Below, in pieces: positions 1-8,881 of a DNA stretch of 27,584 nt. The notes below the pieces were generated by a model. It was not told where the DNA came from. It saw only the letters and a list, made by a program, of their open reading frames with translations, and searched no databases. Positions within the stretch are counted from its first letter, which is position 1. The number at the start of each line of letters is the position of its first letter. This DNA is from Longicatena sp. (GTDB taxonomy: Bacteria > Bacillota_I > Bacilli_A > Erysipelotrichales > Erysipelotrichaceae), in contig JAHHST010000005.1 in assembly GCA_020025055.1 (NCBI GenBank), positions 1 through 27,584 of the forward strand, written 5' to 3'. Position numbers and translations under genes: made by a program.

Positions 1-70
1 CCATATATAATAACAAATACTTTTCATTTTTGCAAGTCTTTTTTTTAACTTTTTTTAAAAAAATTATAAA

Positions 71-102
71 AAAAATAGGAACAGTACTCCGTTCCTATTT
101 TT
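71..102 (-). terminator. Rho-independent terminator of the V-ATPase operon
   Basis: On the minus strand a 12-bp perfect stem (AAAAATAGGAAC / GTTCCTATTTTT) with an 8-nt loop runs into a T-rich tract. It begins inside the last codons of the subunit D gene, whose TAG stop is at 95-97, so the stop codon lies in the hairpin. It closes the nine-gene operon. Confidence 0.85.
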
Positions 103-718
103 TTTGTCTATCTTTTGTTGCTTTAATAACCTTTTGACGAGAAAATTCTTCACGTTCTTTTTCTTCTAAGGCATCACTAATGAATTTGATATTTGCTTCA
201 AATTCAGGAATAACGATATTCTTTAAAGCATTTGCACGTTTTTGTGATTTTCTTATTGCATTTGCTAAACGGTATACACTATTTTCTACTTCAGCTAAAA
301 CTACAGTTAATTCTTTTACGCGTAAAAAACATTGAAATGCATAATCTAATTTAGAGTTACCACTTTCAAAACCGTACATAAAAGTCATTCCTTGTTTTTC
401 ATAGGAAATTTTAGGTATTTCTACCCCCATAACACTACGATAGCTAATAGATATTCCAGTATCTACTGGTACTGCATCAACCATTTCAGAAATTACACCC
501 AATGTCATATTTGCTTTTTGTAACGCATCATAAGCTTCTTGGTATGTCTCTGTAATTTGATCACGTAATAATTTAACATCATCTAGCAATTGCATCATTT
601 CACGTGTTAAGATATTTCTTTTTCGATCCATTAATTCGTATCCAAGATGTGCAAGTGAATTGGACTTTTTCGTCGCCATTAAATTCCCTTTTGTAGGGAA
701 TACTTGTTTATTTGCCAT
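95..718 (-). CDS. atpD: V-type ATP synthase subunit D
   Basis: This is the central rotor shaft subunit of the V/A-type ATPase, which couples rotation of the membrane ring to ATP turnover in the A3B3 head. The protein has 207 residues, normal for the family. The N-terminus carries the family signature (VFPTKGNLMATKKS, then YELMDRKRNILTREMM), and both termini are predicted to form long charged helices that make the coiled-coil shaft. It is the last gene of the operon, three bases after the stop of subunit B. Its Shine-Dalgarno (AAGGGGAA) lies over the end of B, so translation is probably coupled. The call is secure; whether the complex mainly makes or hydrolyses ATP cannot be read from sequence. 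Confidence 0.96.
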   Translation of the reverse strand: MANKQVFPTKGNLMATKKSNSLAHLGYELMDRKRNILTREMMQLLDDVKLLRDQITETYQEAYDALQKANMTLGVISEMVDAVPVDTGISISYRSVMGVEIPKISYEKQGMTFMYGFESGNSKLDYAFQCFLRVKELTVVLAEVENSVYRLANAIRKSQKRANALKNIVIPEFEANIKFISDALEEKEREEFSRQKVIKATKDRQKK

Positions 719-721
719 GGG

Positions 722-2164
722 CTATTCCCCTTCGTATGCTAATTCACGAATAATTGGGTCTGCTTTTAATTGAAAACGTTTGACACTTGCCTCATGGTCA
801 TAGAATTTATCTAATACTTCATTGTCAACACGGTCTAATTCTTCTCTAGGTAATACAGATAATAAGCTCCAACCTAAATCTAGTGTTGTTTCAATGCTAC
901 GGTTATCTTCAGATCCTTGATTTAAGAAATATTGTTCAAACAATGAACCAAATACCATATATTTTTTATCAACATCACTTAATTCATCTTCACCAATAAC
1001 AGATGCTAAACTTCTTGCATCCTGTACTTTTGCATAAGAAGCAAATAACTGGTTAGATACATCTGAGTGATCTTTTCTAGTATATCCTTCTCCAATACCA
1101 TCTTTCATCAAACGACTTAAAGAAGGTAATACACCAACTGGAGGATATACACCCATTTGATTTAAACCACGATCAAGTACGATTTGACCTTCGGTAATAT
1201 ATCCTGTTAAGTCAGGAATAGGATGTGTAATATCATCGTTTGGCATAGTCAAGATTGGAATCTGCGTTACAGATCCTTTCGCACCTTTGATAATACCTGC
1301 TCTTTCATATAATGAAGCTAAATCAGAATATAAATAACCTGGATATCCTTTTCTTCCTGGAATTTCTCCTTTACTACTTGAGAATTCACGTAAGGCTTCA
1401 CAATATGATGTAATATCAGTTAAGATAACTAACACATGCATATCATGTTCATATGCTAAATATTCTGCAGCAGTTAATGCACAACGTGGAGTTAAAGTAC
1501 GTTCGATAATAGGGTCGTTCGCTAAGTTTACAAACATAACTACCTTTTCCATTACTCCTGCTTCTTCAAATGAACGTTTAAAGTAATCTGCAACATCATT
1601 TTTTACACCCATTGCTGCAAACACAATACAGAAATTTTTTCCATCTCCATCAGAAATTTTTGCCTGTTTAACTAACTGTACAGCTAATTCATTATGAGGC
1701 ATACCTGAACCTGAGAAAATTGGTAATTTTTGTCCACGAATTAGAGTCGTTAAAGCATCAATACTACTAATTCCTGTATTAATATAGTTTCTTGGGTATA
1801 CACGAGAAACGGGATTTAATGGTTGCCCATTAATATCCAAACTCTTCTCTGCATAAATTTTTCCAAGTCCATCGATTGGCTGACCACTTCCATTAAATGT
1901 TCTACCTAAAATTTCTTTTGAAAGAACCAATTCCATTGGTCTTCCTGTAAATTTTGTACGTGTATTTTTTAGAGATAAACCATTTGTACCTTCAAATACC
2001 TGAATAGCAGCTTTATCTCCTTCAAGTTGTACAACTTTACCTAAACGAGTTGTTCCATCTTCACATTTAATTTCAACCATTTCTTCATAACCTGCATTTT
2101 TTACATGGTCTAGAAAAATCAGAGGTCCATTGACTTCATGTAATCCTACATATTGTAGACTCAT
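722..2164 (-). CDS. atpB: V-type ATP synthase subunit B (regulatory head subunit)
   Basis: This is the non-catalytic nucleotide-binding-fold subunit of the A3B3 head. The protein has 480 residues. The usual P-loop is replaced by the family-typical [10 protein letters not shown] at residues 151-160, which is how B is told from A. The LPSLSRLM segment near residue 351 carries the arginine expected to reach the catalytic site of A. The start ATG is preceded by GGAGGTATAAA, a good Shine-Dalgarno. It follows subunit A by 11 bases and precedes D by 3 bases, as in other V-ATPase operons with A-B-D at the end. Nothing is missing or truncated. Confidence 0.97.
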   Translation of the reverse strand: MSLQYVGLHEVNGPLIFLDHVKNAGYEEMVEIKCEDGTTRLGKVVQLEGDKAAIQVFEGTNGLSLKNTRTKFTGRPMELVLSKEILGRTFNGSGQPIDGLGKIYAEKSLDINGQPLNPVSRVYPRNYINTGISSIDALTTLIRGQKLPIFSGSGMPHNELAVQLVKQAKISDGDGKNFCIVFAAMGVKNDVADYFKRSFEEAGVMEKVVMFVNLANDPIIERTLTPRCALTAAEYLAYEHDMHVLVILTDITSYCEALREFSSSKGEIPGRKGYPGYLYSDLASLYERAGIIKGAKGSVTQIPILTMPNDDITHPIPDLTGYITEGQIVLDRGLNQMGVYPPVGVLPSLSRLMKDGIGEGYTRKDHSDVSNQLFASYAKVQDARSLASVIGEDELSDVDKKYMVFGSLFEQYFLNQGSEDNRSIETTLDLGWSLLSVLPREELDRVDNEVLDKFYDHEASVKRFQLKADPIIRELAYEGE

Positions 2165-2175
2165 TTTATACCTCC

Positions 2176-3927
2176 TTACATAATGCTTGCGATTGCGTCA
2201 TCAATCATTGCAGGGTATGTATCTAATAATGCAATGTTATTATTTGGCACATCGTATTTCATTTTTGTTACTTTATCAAATAATCCTAGTTGTGATACAT
2301 ATCGTAATGGTTTACCAGTTGCGATTACATCTTTACAACGTTCATATAAATATAAAATTGTATCCATCATTTTCAATTGTTTTTCTAATGGTACATAGGT
2401 ATCATCTGCATGGAATGCATTTTGTTGTAAATATCCAACACGAATTACTTTACAAATTTCAATTACTAATTTTTGATCTTCTGGTAATACATCACTACCA
2501 ATTAATTTTACGATTTCCATCAATTTTGTTTCTTCAGCTAATAAAGACATAATTTCTTGACGATCACGTAAGAATCTAGGATCAACATTCTTGTTATACC
2601 AGCGAGCTAAATCATTTGTATATTCAGAATAACTTTCATTCCAGTTAACTGCAAAATAGTGTCTTGCATATGCTAATGATTTATCTAATGCCCAGAAACA
2701 ACGTACGAAACGTTTTGTATTTTGGGTAACTGGTTCACTAAAATCATTTCCCTGAGGAGATACGGCACCAATAATAGAAACACTTCCTGTTGCTCCATTT
2801 AATGTTTCCATATATCCTGCACGTTCATAGAATTGTGAAATTCTTGATGGTAAATATGCTGGGAAACCTTCTTCAGCAGGCATTTCTTCCAAACGTCCAC
2901 TGATTTCACGTAATGCTTCTGCCCAACGTGATGTAGAATCAGCCATAATTGCCACATGATATCCCATATCACGATAATATTCTGCAAGTGTTAATCCAGT
3001 ATAAATACTTGCTTCACGTGCAGCAACTGGCATATTTGATGTATTTGCAATTAACACTGTACGGTCAGTTAATGGGCGATTTGATTTAGGGTCAATTAAT
3101 TCTGAGAACTCTTCCAAAACCTGTGTCATTTCGTTTCCACGTTCTCCACAACCAACATATACGATAATATCAGCATCACACCATTTTGCAAGTTGGTGCT
3201 GTGTCATTGTTTTTCCTGTACCAAATCCTCCAGGAATTGCAGCAGTTCCACCTTTTGCAATTGGGAACAATGTATCAAAAATACGTTGTCCTGTAATTAA
3301 TGGAACACTAATTGGTAAACGTTTTGAAACAGGTCTAGCTGTTTTAATTGGCCATTTTTGACATAATGTCAATTCATGAATATTTCCTTGTTCATCTTTT
3401 ACTTTGGCAATGCAGTCTAAAATTGTATAGGAACCATTCGCAACAACTTCTACTACTTCACCTTTTAATGTTGGAGGAATCATACAACGATGTTCAATTA
3501 ATGGTGTTTCAGGTACAGTTGCAAAAATCTGTCCTGGCACAACTTGATCTCCAACATTTACTTTCATTGTGACTTCCCACAATGCTTTTTCATCTAAACT
3601 TGCAACATCGCTACCTGTTGCAATAAATGCACCAGATTCTTTAGCGATTTCTTTTAATGGTCGTTCAATACCATCAAAAATATTTCTTAAAATTCCAGGG
3701 CCTAAAGTTACAGAAATAGGACTTCCTGTTGGTTCAACTGGATCTCCAGGTTTTAAACCTGTTGTAGTTTCATAAACCTGAATAACCGTTTCATCACGAC
3801 TGATTGAAATAACTTCTCCCATCAAACGTTGACTTCCAACATAAACCTTTTCCATCATCATAAAATCTAATGAATTTTTGACTTTTACAACTGGTCCATT
3901 AATGGAATAAATTACATTTTCACTCAC
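2176..3927 (-). CDS. atpA: V-type ATP synthase subunit A (catalytic)
   Basis: This is the catalytic ATP-binding subunit of the A3B3 head. The protein has 583 residues, normal length. The Walker A motif GGFGTGKT is at residues 233-240. It is preceded by the roughly 90-residue non-homologous insertion (about residues 110-200) that distinguishes V/A-type A from F-type beta. The [31 protein letters not shown] catalytic block follows near residue 330. The start is GTG: an ATG two bases upstream is out of frame and meets TGA at once, while the GTG has a GAGGTGA Shine-Dalgarno four to five bases before it. The gap to subunit E is 32 bases. Confidence 0.97.
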   Translation of the reverse strand: MSENVIYSINGPVVKVKNSLDFMMMEKVYVGSQRLMGEVISISRDETVIQVYETTTGLKPGDPVEPTGSPISVTLGPGILRNIFDGIERPLKEIAKESGAFIATGSDVASLDEKALWEVTMKVNVGDQVVPGQIFATVPETPLIEHRCMIPPTLKGEVVEVVANGSYTILDCIAKVKDEQGNIHELTLCQKWPIKTARPVSKRLPISVPLITGQRIFDTLFPIAKGGTAAIPGGFGTGKTMTQHQLAKWCDADIIVYVGCGERGNEMTQVLEEFSELIDPKSNRPLTDRTVLIANTSNMPVAAREASIYTGLTLAEYYRDMGYHVAIMADSTSRWAEALREISGRLEEMPAEEGFPAYLPSRISQFYERAGYMETLNGATGSVSIIGAVSPQGNDFSEPVTQNTKRFVRCFWALDKSLAYARHYFAVNWNESYSEYTNDLARWYNKNVDPRFLRDRQEIMSLLAEETKLMEIVKLIGSDVLPEDQKLVIEICKVIRVGYLQQNAFHADDTYVPLEKQLKMMDTILYLYERCKDVIATGKPLRYVSQLGLFDKVTKMKYDVPNNNIALLDTYPAMIDDAIASIM

Positions 3928-3959
3928 ATTATCACCTCGATTATATGAAGGATTATCTA

Positions 3960-4559
3960 TTACTTAATAAATAATCCTGAATTTTCAAAGAACCATTGTT
4001 TTTGTTCTTCTAATGCATTATCCAATGTCTCGTCAATAACGATTCCATCGTCTAAACATTCAAATAAGAATCCACCAATTTCAATACTTTCATCAACACA
4101 TCCAGTACATCCATTTCCATATATTTTACATAACATATCTAAATAAGCTTCATCTTTTTTCGCAACACGAATACATACATTTTGATATATTTCTTCTTTA
4201 GCTAAACTTGAAATTCTCTCATTTAGCATTGTTTCATAATCTTTACTATTACAAAAAGCCAATAATTTTTCTTTTGTTTCATCAAAGATAGCTTCATTTA
4301 ATTCTGCACGTTTTTGCATCAATTTACGACTTGTTTCTTCATGCAAACGACTTACTTTAATTGCATAATCGCTTTGTAATTCTCTAAGCTCAATATCAAT
4401 TTGTAAACCTGCTTCTGCTTGTGCAGCTTCTTCTAATGATGCTGTCATTTCTTGACGAATTTGTTCAATTTCCTGATCAAGTTCATCAATTTGGATGTTA
4501 CTGACTCTTTGAATTTCTTGTTTCATATATTCTTCTAATTTTACTTTTTCTCCAAGCAT
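3960..4559 (-). CDS. atpE: V-type ATP synthase subunit E (peripheral stalk)
   Basis: This is a peripheral stator stalk subunit, pairing with the small G/H coiled-coil protein to hold the head still. About 199 residues. The N-terminal half is long charged helix (residues about 10-100, rich in E, Q and K), followed by a mixed globular C-terminus, the usual E layout. I place the start at the ATG at 4559. An in-frame GTG at 4568 exists, but it sits directly against the only Shine-Dalgarno (AGAGGTG), whereas the ATG has normal spacing of about six. The Shine-Dalgarno overlaps the TAG stop of subunit F, suggesting coupled translation. Confidence 0.92.
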   Translation of the reverse strand: MLGEKVKLEEYMKQEIQRVSNIQIDELDQEIEQIRQEMTASLEEAAQAEAGLQIDIELRELQSDYAIKVSRLHEETSRKLMQKRAELNEAIFDETKEKLLAFCNSKDYETMLNERISSLAKEEIYQNVCIRVAKKDEAYLDMLCKIYGNGCTGCVDESIEIGGFLFECLDDGIVIDETLDNALEEQKQWFFENSGLFIK

Positions 4560-4570
4560 CCTTAACACCT

Positions 4571-4879
4571 CTAAAGTTTTACACCAATTGCTTCAGATAC
4601 ATATTTATCAATCGTTTCACCTATTTTACTAGCACCGTGACGATCTGGTATTTCTACAATTAGTGGTTGTTTTTGATTCAGCTTTAATTCTGATATTACA
4701 TCTGGACATAATTCAATTAGCTTTGTTGTCATTAATATAATAGCAACATCTTTCATATGCATTGCTTTTTCTAAGGCTTCTAACATTTCATGACGCTCAT
4801 GAACAACAACCCCTTCAATGCCAGCTAAACGAAGACCCATCTGTGTATCTATGTTATCGCTGAGTAAATAAAATTTCAT
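4571..4879 (-). CDS. atpF: V-type ATP synthase subunit F
   Basis: This small subunit sits on the central shaft with D, and in relatives it modulates ATPase activity. It has 102 residues with a Rossmann-like alternation of short beta strands and helices, beginning MKFYLLSD and including the conserved MGLRLAGIEG near residue 15. In Enterococcus hirae nomenclature the same subunit is NtpG, so symbols differ between genomes. The start ATG has an AAGGAG Shine-Dalgarno that is held in the 3-nt loop of a small hairpin (4880-4896), unlike the other genes of the operon. Confidence 0.93.
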   Translation of the reverse strand: MKFYLLSDNIDTQMGLRLAGIEGVVVHERHEMLEALEKAMHMKDVAIILMTTKLIELCPDVISELKLNQKQPLIVEIPDRHGASKIGETIDKYVSEAIGVKL

Positions 4880-4896
4880 AGGAAAGCTCCTTTCCT
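4880..4896 (-). promoter_or_regulatory. Hairpin enclosing the ribosome binding site of subunit F
   Basis: On the minus strand AGGAAAG-GAG-CTTTCCT forms a 7-bp perfect stem with a 3-nt loop ending directly at the ATG of subunit F. The Shine-Dalgarno bases lie in the loop and the upper stem. It lies in the 37-base gap between the proteolipid gene K and F. It could lower F translation or mark an RNA processing point, but no function is demonstrated. Confidence 0.5.
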
Positions 4897-4916
4897 TTTT
4901 TATATCTTATTTTGTA

Positions 4917-5360
4917 TTATAATTTCATGAAAATCATAATGATAGAAATTAATAAACCGTAGATAGCAACACCTTCACCCATGGCAACGAAAATCATAGA
5001 TTTACCAAAGTTCTTTTCATTTTCAGAGAATGCTCCGATTGCAGCAGGAGCAGCAGCAGCAACGGCAATACCAGCACCTAATGCAGATAAACCAGTTGAT
5101 AATGCAGCAGCAATAAATCCTAAACCTTGTCCAATTGAACCAGCTGTTTTTAATGCAATATCATCTTGTGTTGCAGCATATGCTTTTGTTGATGCAATTA
5201 CTACAGTTCCAAGTAAAATAGCAAAGAATAAGCATACATGTGTAATCATACGACGTTTTGCTACAGAAACACTTTTCTTTCCACGGAATACATTTACTAA
5301 TGGTAATGAAATTAAAATAATTAAAATTAAAGGTAATACTACTTCAAATGCGTTTAACAT
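4917..5360 (-). CDS. atpK: V-type ATP synthase subunit K (membrane rotor proteolipid)
   Basis: This is the ion-carrying c-ring subunit. At 147 residues it is longer than an 80-residue two-helix proteolipid and has a single carboxylate hairpin, not the duplicated four-helix form with two. Residues 1-26 form a hydrophobic helix, 27-39 a basic loop, and 40-62 a second hydrophobic segment ending AYAA that resembles a signal sequence. The Gly/Ala-rich hairpin follows at about 77-146. The ion-binding carboxylate is E129 in MGEGVAIYG. By eye I do not see the helix-1 Gln or the Ser/Thr after the carboxylate that mark sodium-type rings, so proton coupling is more likely; this needs a proper alignment. 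The Shine-Dalgarno is AGGAGGAAG. Confidence 0.94.
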   Translation of the reverse strand: MLNAFEVVLPLILIILISLPLVNVFRGKKSVSVAKRRMITHVCLFFAILLGTVVIASTKAYAATQDDIALKTAGSIGQGLGFIAAALSTGLSALGAGIAVAAAAPAAIGAFSENEKNFGKSMIFVAMGEGVAIYGLLISIIMIFMKL

Positions 5361-5372
5361 ACTAACTTCCTC

Positions 5373-7292
5373 CTAATCGTTTACAGTTTTAAACACGCGT
5401 CCGTTTCCCGTAAAATAACGAGAGAACATTTCATAGAATTCAAGACGTAATACTTGAATACCTACAATCAATCCTTCTAGGCACATAACTAAAATATTTC
5501 CAAAGATTCCAATAATTACTCCTGCAAATCCTCCAGCCATTTCCATAATCATAGTAACAGCCATCATCATACCGGCATGAGATAATACGAAACCTCCTAC
5601 ACGTAAATATGAAATTGTGTTTGTAATATAAGATAAACAAATTTCAAACAATTCAAAGAATCCTTCCATAAAGAATGATCCAAATCCTTCTGGGAACATT
5701 TCATGTCCCGCAAGTTTACGTTCGAATGGTTCTTTTAAGAAAATACATACAAGTGGTAATAAAATAAAGATAATAATATAGAATATATTAAATACTTTTA
5801 TTCCCATAGCAGTTAATACAGCACCTAAAACGATTGAGCCATAGAATACAAGACCCGCAATTCCATTTTGAGAAAATAAGAATTCAGCCTTATTTTCATC
5901 TTTACTATGACTAATAATATTTAAGACAATAGAGAACATATTTAAGAATGCTCCAATGCCAACTGCTGTAATCAACAATGGTAAAATAAATCCTGCTGAC
6001 ATTACTTCAATTGGTTTTTCAACAAGTCCAAGTAATGCATGATATAAAGGATTTAACATTGTTTCATTTCCAAACACAGAACCAAATACAAAACCAAAGA
6101 TTGTTGAGAAGATACCGATACGAACCATGATATCTCCAAGTTTCATATGTTTGTATTTTGATGCAAGCCATCCAACTAAGATAACACATAAACCTTGTCC
6201 AACATCACCAAACATCATACCAAATAAAAGTGAATATGTAACGGCAACGATTGGTGTTGGATCAAATCCATCATATTCAGGTGTTCCATACATTTCTATA
6301 AACATCGAAAAAGGCCTGGCAAACCACCCATTCTTTAATTTTGTTGGTGGCGTTAATCGCTTATCGCTATGTGCAGGGCGCACCTCAATTTCGACCTCTT
6401 TCAATTCTTGAAAATCTGCTTTAAGTTTTGCAACATCATCTTCAGCCACAAATCCAGTAATTGAGAATCTTTCACCTAAACCTACAACATATTTGTAACA
6501 TTCATATGTATGATTTAAGAAAGATAATTCACTTACAACTTTTGCAAGATTTTCTTTCCACCCTTCTTTCTTTTCTTTTAAAACTTCTTCGACATGATCT
6601 AATTGTTTTAAATCACTATCAATTTCTTCTTGTAATGATTCTTTTGCTCTACCTGGTGTTCCATGAACGAATTCTGGAATACGGATACGTTCAAAATATA
6701 GAGAAGAGAAAATATTATCTACATCCCCTTCATATTTTGCTGTTGTCATATATAAACACCAGCTATACGTATCATCTGTACTAAAAGATTTAAAAATAAA
6801 TGGTCGATTTCTATAATATTGTAATTTTTCTACATTTTGAATTGGTAATCTACCAAAACGAATTTTTGTATATTTACATTCAAATAAATCATCTAAATTT
6901 AAATCCATGTTTTCAATATTTTTAATTTGCACTAACGCATCTCTATTTTCTTGAATAACTTTTTTTAAATCTTGGCGAATATGATCAATTCTTTGAAATT
7001 CAGAATCAACTTCATTCACATAAGATGTAATTTTTTCTAGGTTATATTCACGGCTTCTTACGTTTTCTTGTGGTAATTCAATATCCAGACGACTTACCAC
7101 CTCTTGTACGTTGCTTAATACTTCTGTAATAGGATTTTCTTCATTTAAAGTTGTTAATCCATGTACTGTATCTACAAACTTTGTAGCTAATTCTGGATGA
7201 AAATAATCCAAATCTACAAACTTCAACAACACATCACTAAGATATTCGTTATCTGCAGTAATGTTTACAAGCTTCATTTTTGCAATCCCCAT
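5373..7292 (-). CDS. atpI: V-type ATP synthase subunit I (a-type stator, ion channel half)
   Basis: This is the large membrane stator subunit that provides the ion half-channels facing the K ring. It has 639 residues. The first 330 or so are cytoplasmic with coiled-coil stretches (about 85-125 and 215-255); the rest contains about seven to eight membrane helices from residue 345. The essential channel arginine is R564 in SYLRVGG, followed by the typical C-terminus near LRLEFYEMFSRYF. The start ATG has an ideal AAAGGAGG Shine-Dalgarno, which overlaps the region just after the TAG stop of subunit C. Twelve bases separate it from K. Confidence 0.97.
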   Translation of the reverse strand: MGIAKMKLVNITADNEYLSDVLLKFVDLDYFHPELATKFVDTVHGLTTLNEENPITEVLSNVQEVVSRLDIELPQENVRSREYNLEKITSYVNEVDSEFQRIDHIRQDLKKVIQENRDALVQIKNIENMDLNLDDLFECKYTKIRFGRLPIQNVEKLQYYRNRPFIFKSFSTDDTYSWCLYMTTAKYEGDVDNIFSSLYFERIRIPEFVHGTPGRAKESLQEEIDSDLKQLDHVEEVLKEKKEGWKENLAKVVSELSFLNHTYECYKYVVGLGERFSITGFVAEDDVAKLKADFQELKEVEIEVRPAHSDKRLTPPTKLKNGWFARPFSMFIEMYGTPEYDGFDPTPIVAVTYSLLFGMMFGDVGQGLCVILVGWLASKYKHMKLGDIMVRIGIFSTIFGFVFGSVFGNETMLNPLYHALLGLVEKPIEVMSAGFILPLLITAVGIGAFLNMFSIVLNIISHSKDENKAEFLFSQNGIAGLVFYGSIVLGAVLTAMGIKVFNIFYIIIFILLPLVCIFLKEPFERKLAGHEMFPEGFGSFFMEGFFELFEICLSYITNTISYLRVGGFVLSHAGMMMAVTMIMEMAGGFAGVIIGIFGNILVMCLEGLIVGIQVLRLEFYEMFSRYFTGNGRVFKTVND

Positions 7293-7305
7293 GATATCCT
7301 CCTTT

Positions 7306-8343
7306 CTAATATACTAACAATTGTTCAACATCTTCACTTACAGCCCCATATCGAATCCCTTCGACAATACTGAAAATGTTATGTAATTCCGTTTGTATTA
7401 AGATAAGATAACTACTATATACAGTAGGCGCATCTTGTGCAAAATACACATTTTTCTTTGCTAATTTAAACATATATTTTTCAACATAATGTTCAAAATA
7501 TAAATCATCACTATTTTCTAATGGTAAGTGATATGGACCATTTTTTACTTTTTCAATAAATTGTGGTAATGAACACTGAATCAACTCATCCCAAGTTGCT
7601 TTACGTATTCGATAACATACTGGAAACAATGACTTCTTTATAACATCTTCATCCACATCAAAATACTTCTTTAAACGATAAATCTTACTAAGATTATCTA
7701 ACTCCACTCGACTTGCAAGTATGTCATAACATTTCTTATGACTTTCTCCTCGTAATAATCGATTGATTACCTTAAACGATTCTTCATAAAATTGTTTCTG
7801 TAATTGATGTTCAATCTTCGCATAAACAATTTCTTTTTCATTTCCTTTTTTTACACGATGTGGCAATAAAACGTTATAATAATTGGTTTTTTCAACTACT
7901 TCCAGTAATTCATCAAATGTACGAACAGTTCCTAATTTTTTTAAATCATAGCAGGTATACGGATTTAAAAAGAAAGGAAGTTCCGCAATTGCTGTATCAA
8001 AAGACTGAGAAATGATGACTCGAATTCTTGATAGAATTAAATCAATTTCAATTTGTTGTAAATGCAACTTATAATATACTTGCTGACTTGCATCACTATA
8101 ACGATATAACGTCATTAATTTACGAAAAGTTTCTTTTTTTAATAAGTCTTCTAATTGTCCACGGTGAATATAATTCTCGCGCACATCTTTAAGTGCAGTC
8201 GCATAGGCTGTTCCATTTTTCAAATAGTTAGTAATTTCTGCTACACTACGCTTATGAAGTAATTCTTCGTAATCTGATACTTGTAATTGACTCCCAAGCA
8301 TGCTTCTTGCCTTACTGGCAATTACTCCAGCAGCCATATTCAT
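7306..8343 (-). CDS. atpC: V-type ATP synthase subunit C (AC39 family)
   Basis: This subunit is the funnel-shaped adaptor that links the central shaft (D/F) to the membrane K ring. The protein has 345 residues, mostly alpha-helical, with three similar helical bundles as in AC39/NtpC proteins; the N-terminus (ASKARSMLGSQLQ, then YEELL) is typical. The Shine-Dalgarno AGGAGGTG precedes the ATG and overlaps the stop of the upstream gene. In E. hirae C follows E; here it lies second, before I, so operon order differs although all subunits are present. Confidence 0.93.
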   Translation of the reverse strand: MNMAAGVIASKARSMLGSQLQVSDYEELLHKRSVAEITNYLKNGTAYATALKDVRENYIHRGQLEDLLKKETFRKLMTLYRYSDASQQVYYKLHLQQIEIDLILSRIRVIISQSFDTAIAELPFFLNPYTCYDLKKLGTVRTFDELLEVVEKTNYYNVLLPHRVKKGNEKEIVYAKIEHQLQKQFYEESFKVINRLLRGESHKKCYDILASRVELDNLSKIYRLKKYFDVDEDVIKKSLFPVCYRIRKATWDELIQCSLPQFIEKVKNGPYHLPLENSDDLYFEHYVEKYMFKLAKKNVYFAQDAPTVYSSYLILIQTELHNIFSIVEGIRYGAVSEDVEQLLVY

Positions 8344-8356
8344 TTACTTGCACCTC

Positions 8357-8689
8357 CTATTCGCAATTTGAATGATGATCATTTTTTAAACAACGGTCCA
8401 TAATTTCATGCATCCATTGTTCTTTCCCTGCTTGATACTTCACATCTAGATTATGCAGTGCCTCATTGTATTTTTCATCTTCTTTTTTACATTCTTCTTG
8501 GAATGCAGTTTCAAGCTCAACTCTTTTTTTGTCAAGAGTTGCTCTCATTTCGTTTTGATATTTTTCTTGAATATTTTCTTTTTGTAGTAGAATTTTATTC
8601 TTAATATCTAAACGCTCTTTTTGTTTTTGTTTTACGCGCTGTCTTGCTTGCTTATCAGCCTCTACAATTTCCCTGATAATCTTATCCAA
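8357..8689 (-). CDS. V-type ATPase G/H-like peripheral stalk subunit
   Basis: This is the first gene of the operon. The 110-residue protein is almost entirely charged heptad-like helix (K, E, Q and R dominate residues 1-95), matching the small G/H stalk subunit that forms a right-handed coiled coil with subunit E. The start is TTG at 8689: no in-frame ATG lies near, and the TTG has a strong AAAGGAGGTG Shine-Dalgarno seven bases upstream. Because the sequence is low complexity, the assignment rests on position, length and coiled coil more than on specific motifs. The last residues (HHSNCE) are not helical. Confidence 0.82.
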   Translation of the reverse strand: MDKIIREIVEADKQARQRVKQKQKERLDIKNKILLQKENIQEKYQNEMRATLDKKRVELETAFQEECKKEDEKYNEALHNLDVKYQAGKEQWMHEIMDRCLKNDHHSNCE

Positions 8690-8718
8690 TGTTGTGCACC
8701 TCCTTTAATGCAGTTCGC

Positions 8719-8724
8719 ATTATA
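8719..8724 (-). promoter_or_regulatory. -10 box of the V-ATPase operon promoter
   Basis: A consensus TATAAT on the minus strand lies about 30 bases before the TTG start of the first ATPase gene. A convincing -35 box is not visible at 16-18 bases (AAAATA there). TTGTAC further upstream would instead pair with a weak TAAAAA. The exact start site is therefore uncertain. Confidence 0.45.
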
Positions 8725-8811
8725 ATCTACGATTTAAAAAGTATTTTTTATCATCTTCTTAAATCATTGTACAAGTATATTCCTTTTTTTTTAATTTTTC
8801 AATAAAAATTT

Positions 8812-8846
8812 AAAAAAAAATAGATGCAAGAAATTTCATGCATCTA
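8812..8846 (-). terminator. Rho-independent terminator after the lactate permease gene
   Basis: An 8-bp perfect stem TAGATGCA / TGCATCTA has a 10-nt loop that is itself partly palindromic (GAAATTTC). On the minus strand it is followed by nine T residues. It separates the permease from the ATPase promoter. Confidence 0.88.
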
Positions 8847-8881
8847 TCTATATTTTTTCATACATTTTTTACATCAATATT

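Noticed and set aside
4981..5376. 131-codon plus-strand frame opposite the proteolipid gene
   Set aside because: It is the antisense shadow of the Gly/Ala-rich K subunit; no ribosome site, and the minus-strand gene is certain.
8765..8772. TTGTACAA near the ATPase promoter as a third TGTACA operator
   Set aside because: It lacks the flanking A/T symmetry and is far from the right-edge sites; six bases recur by chance in AT-rich DNA.
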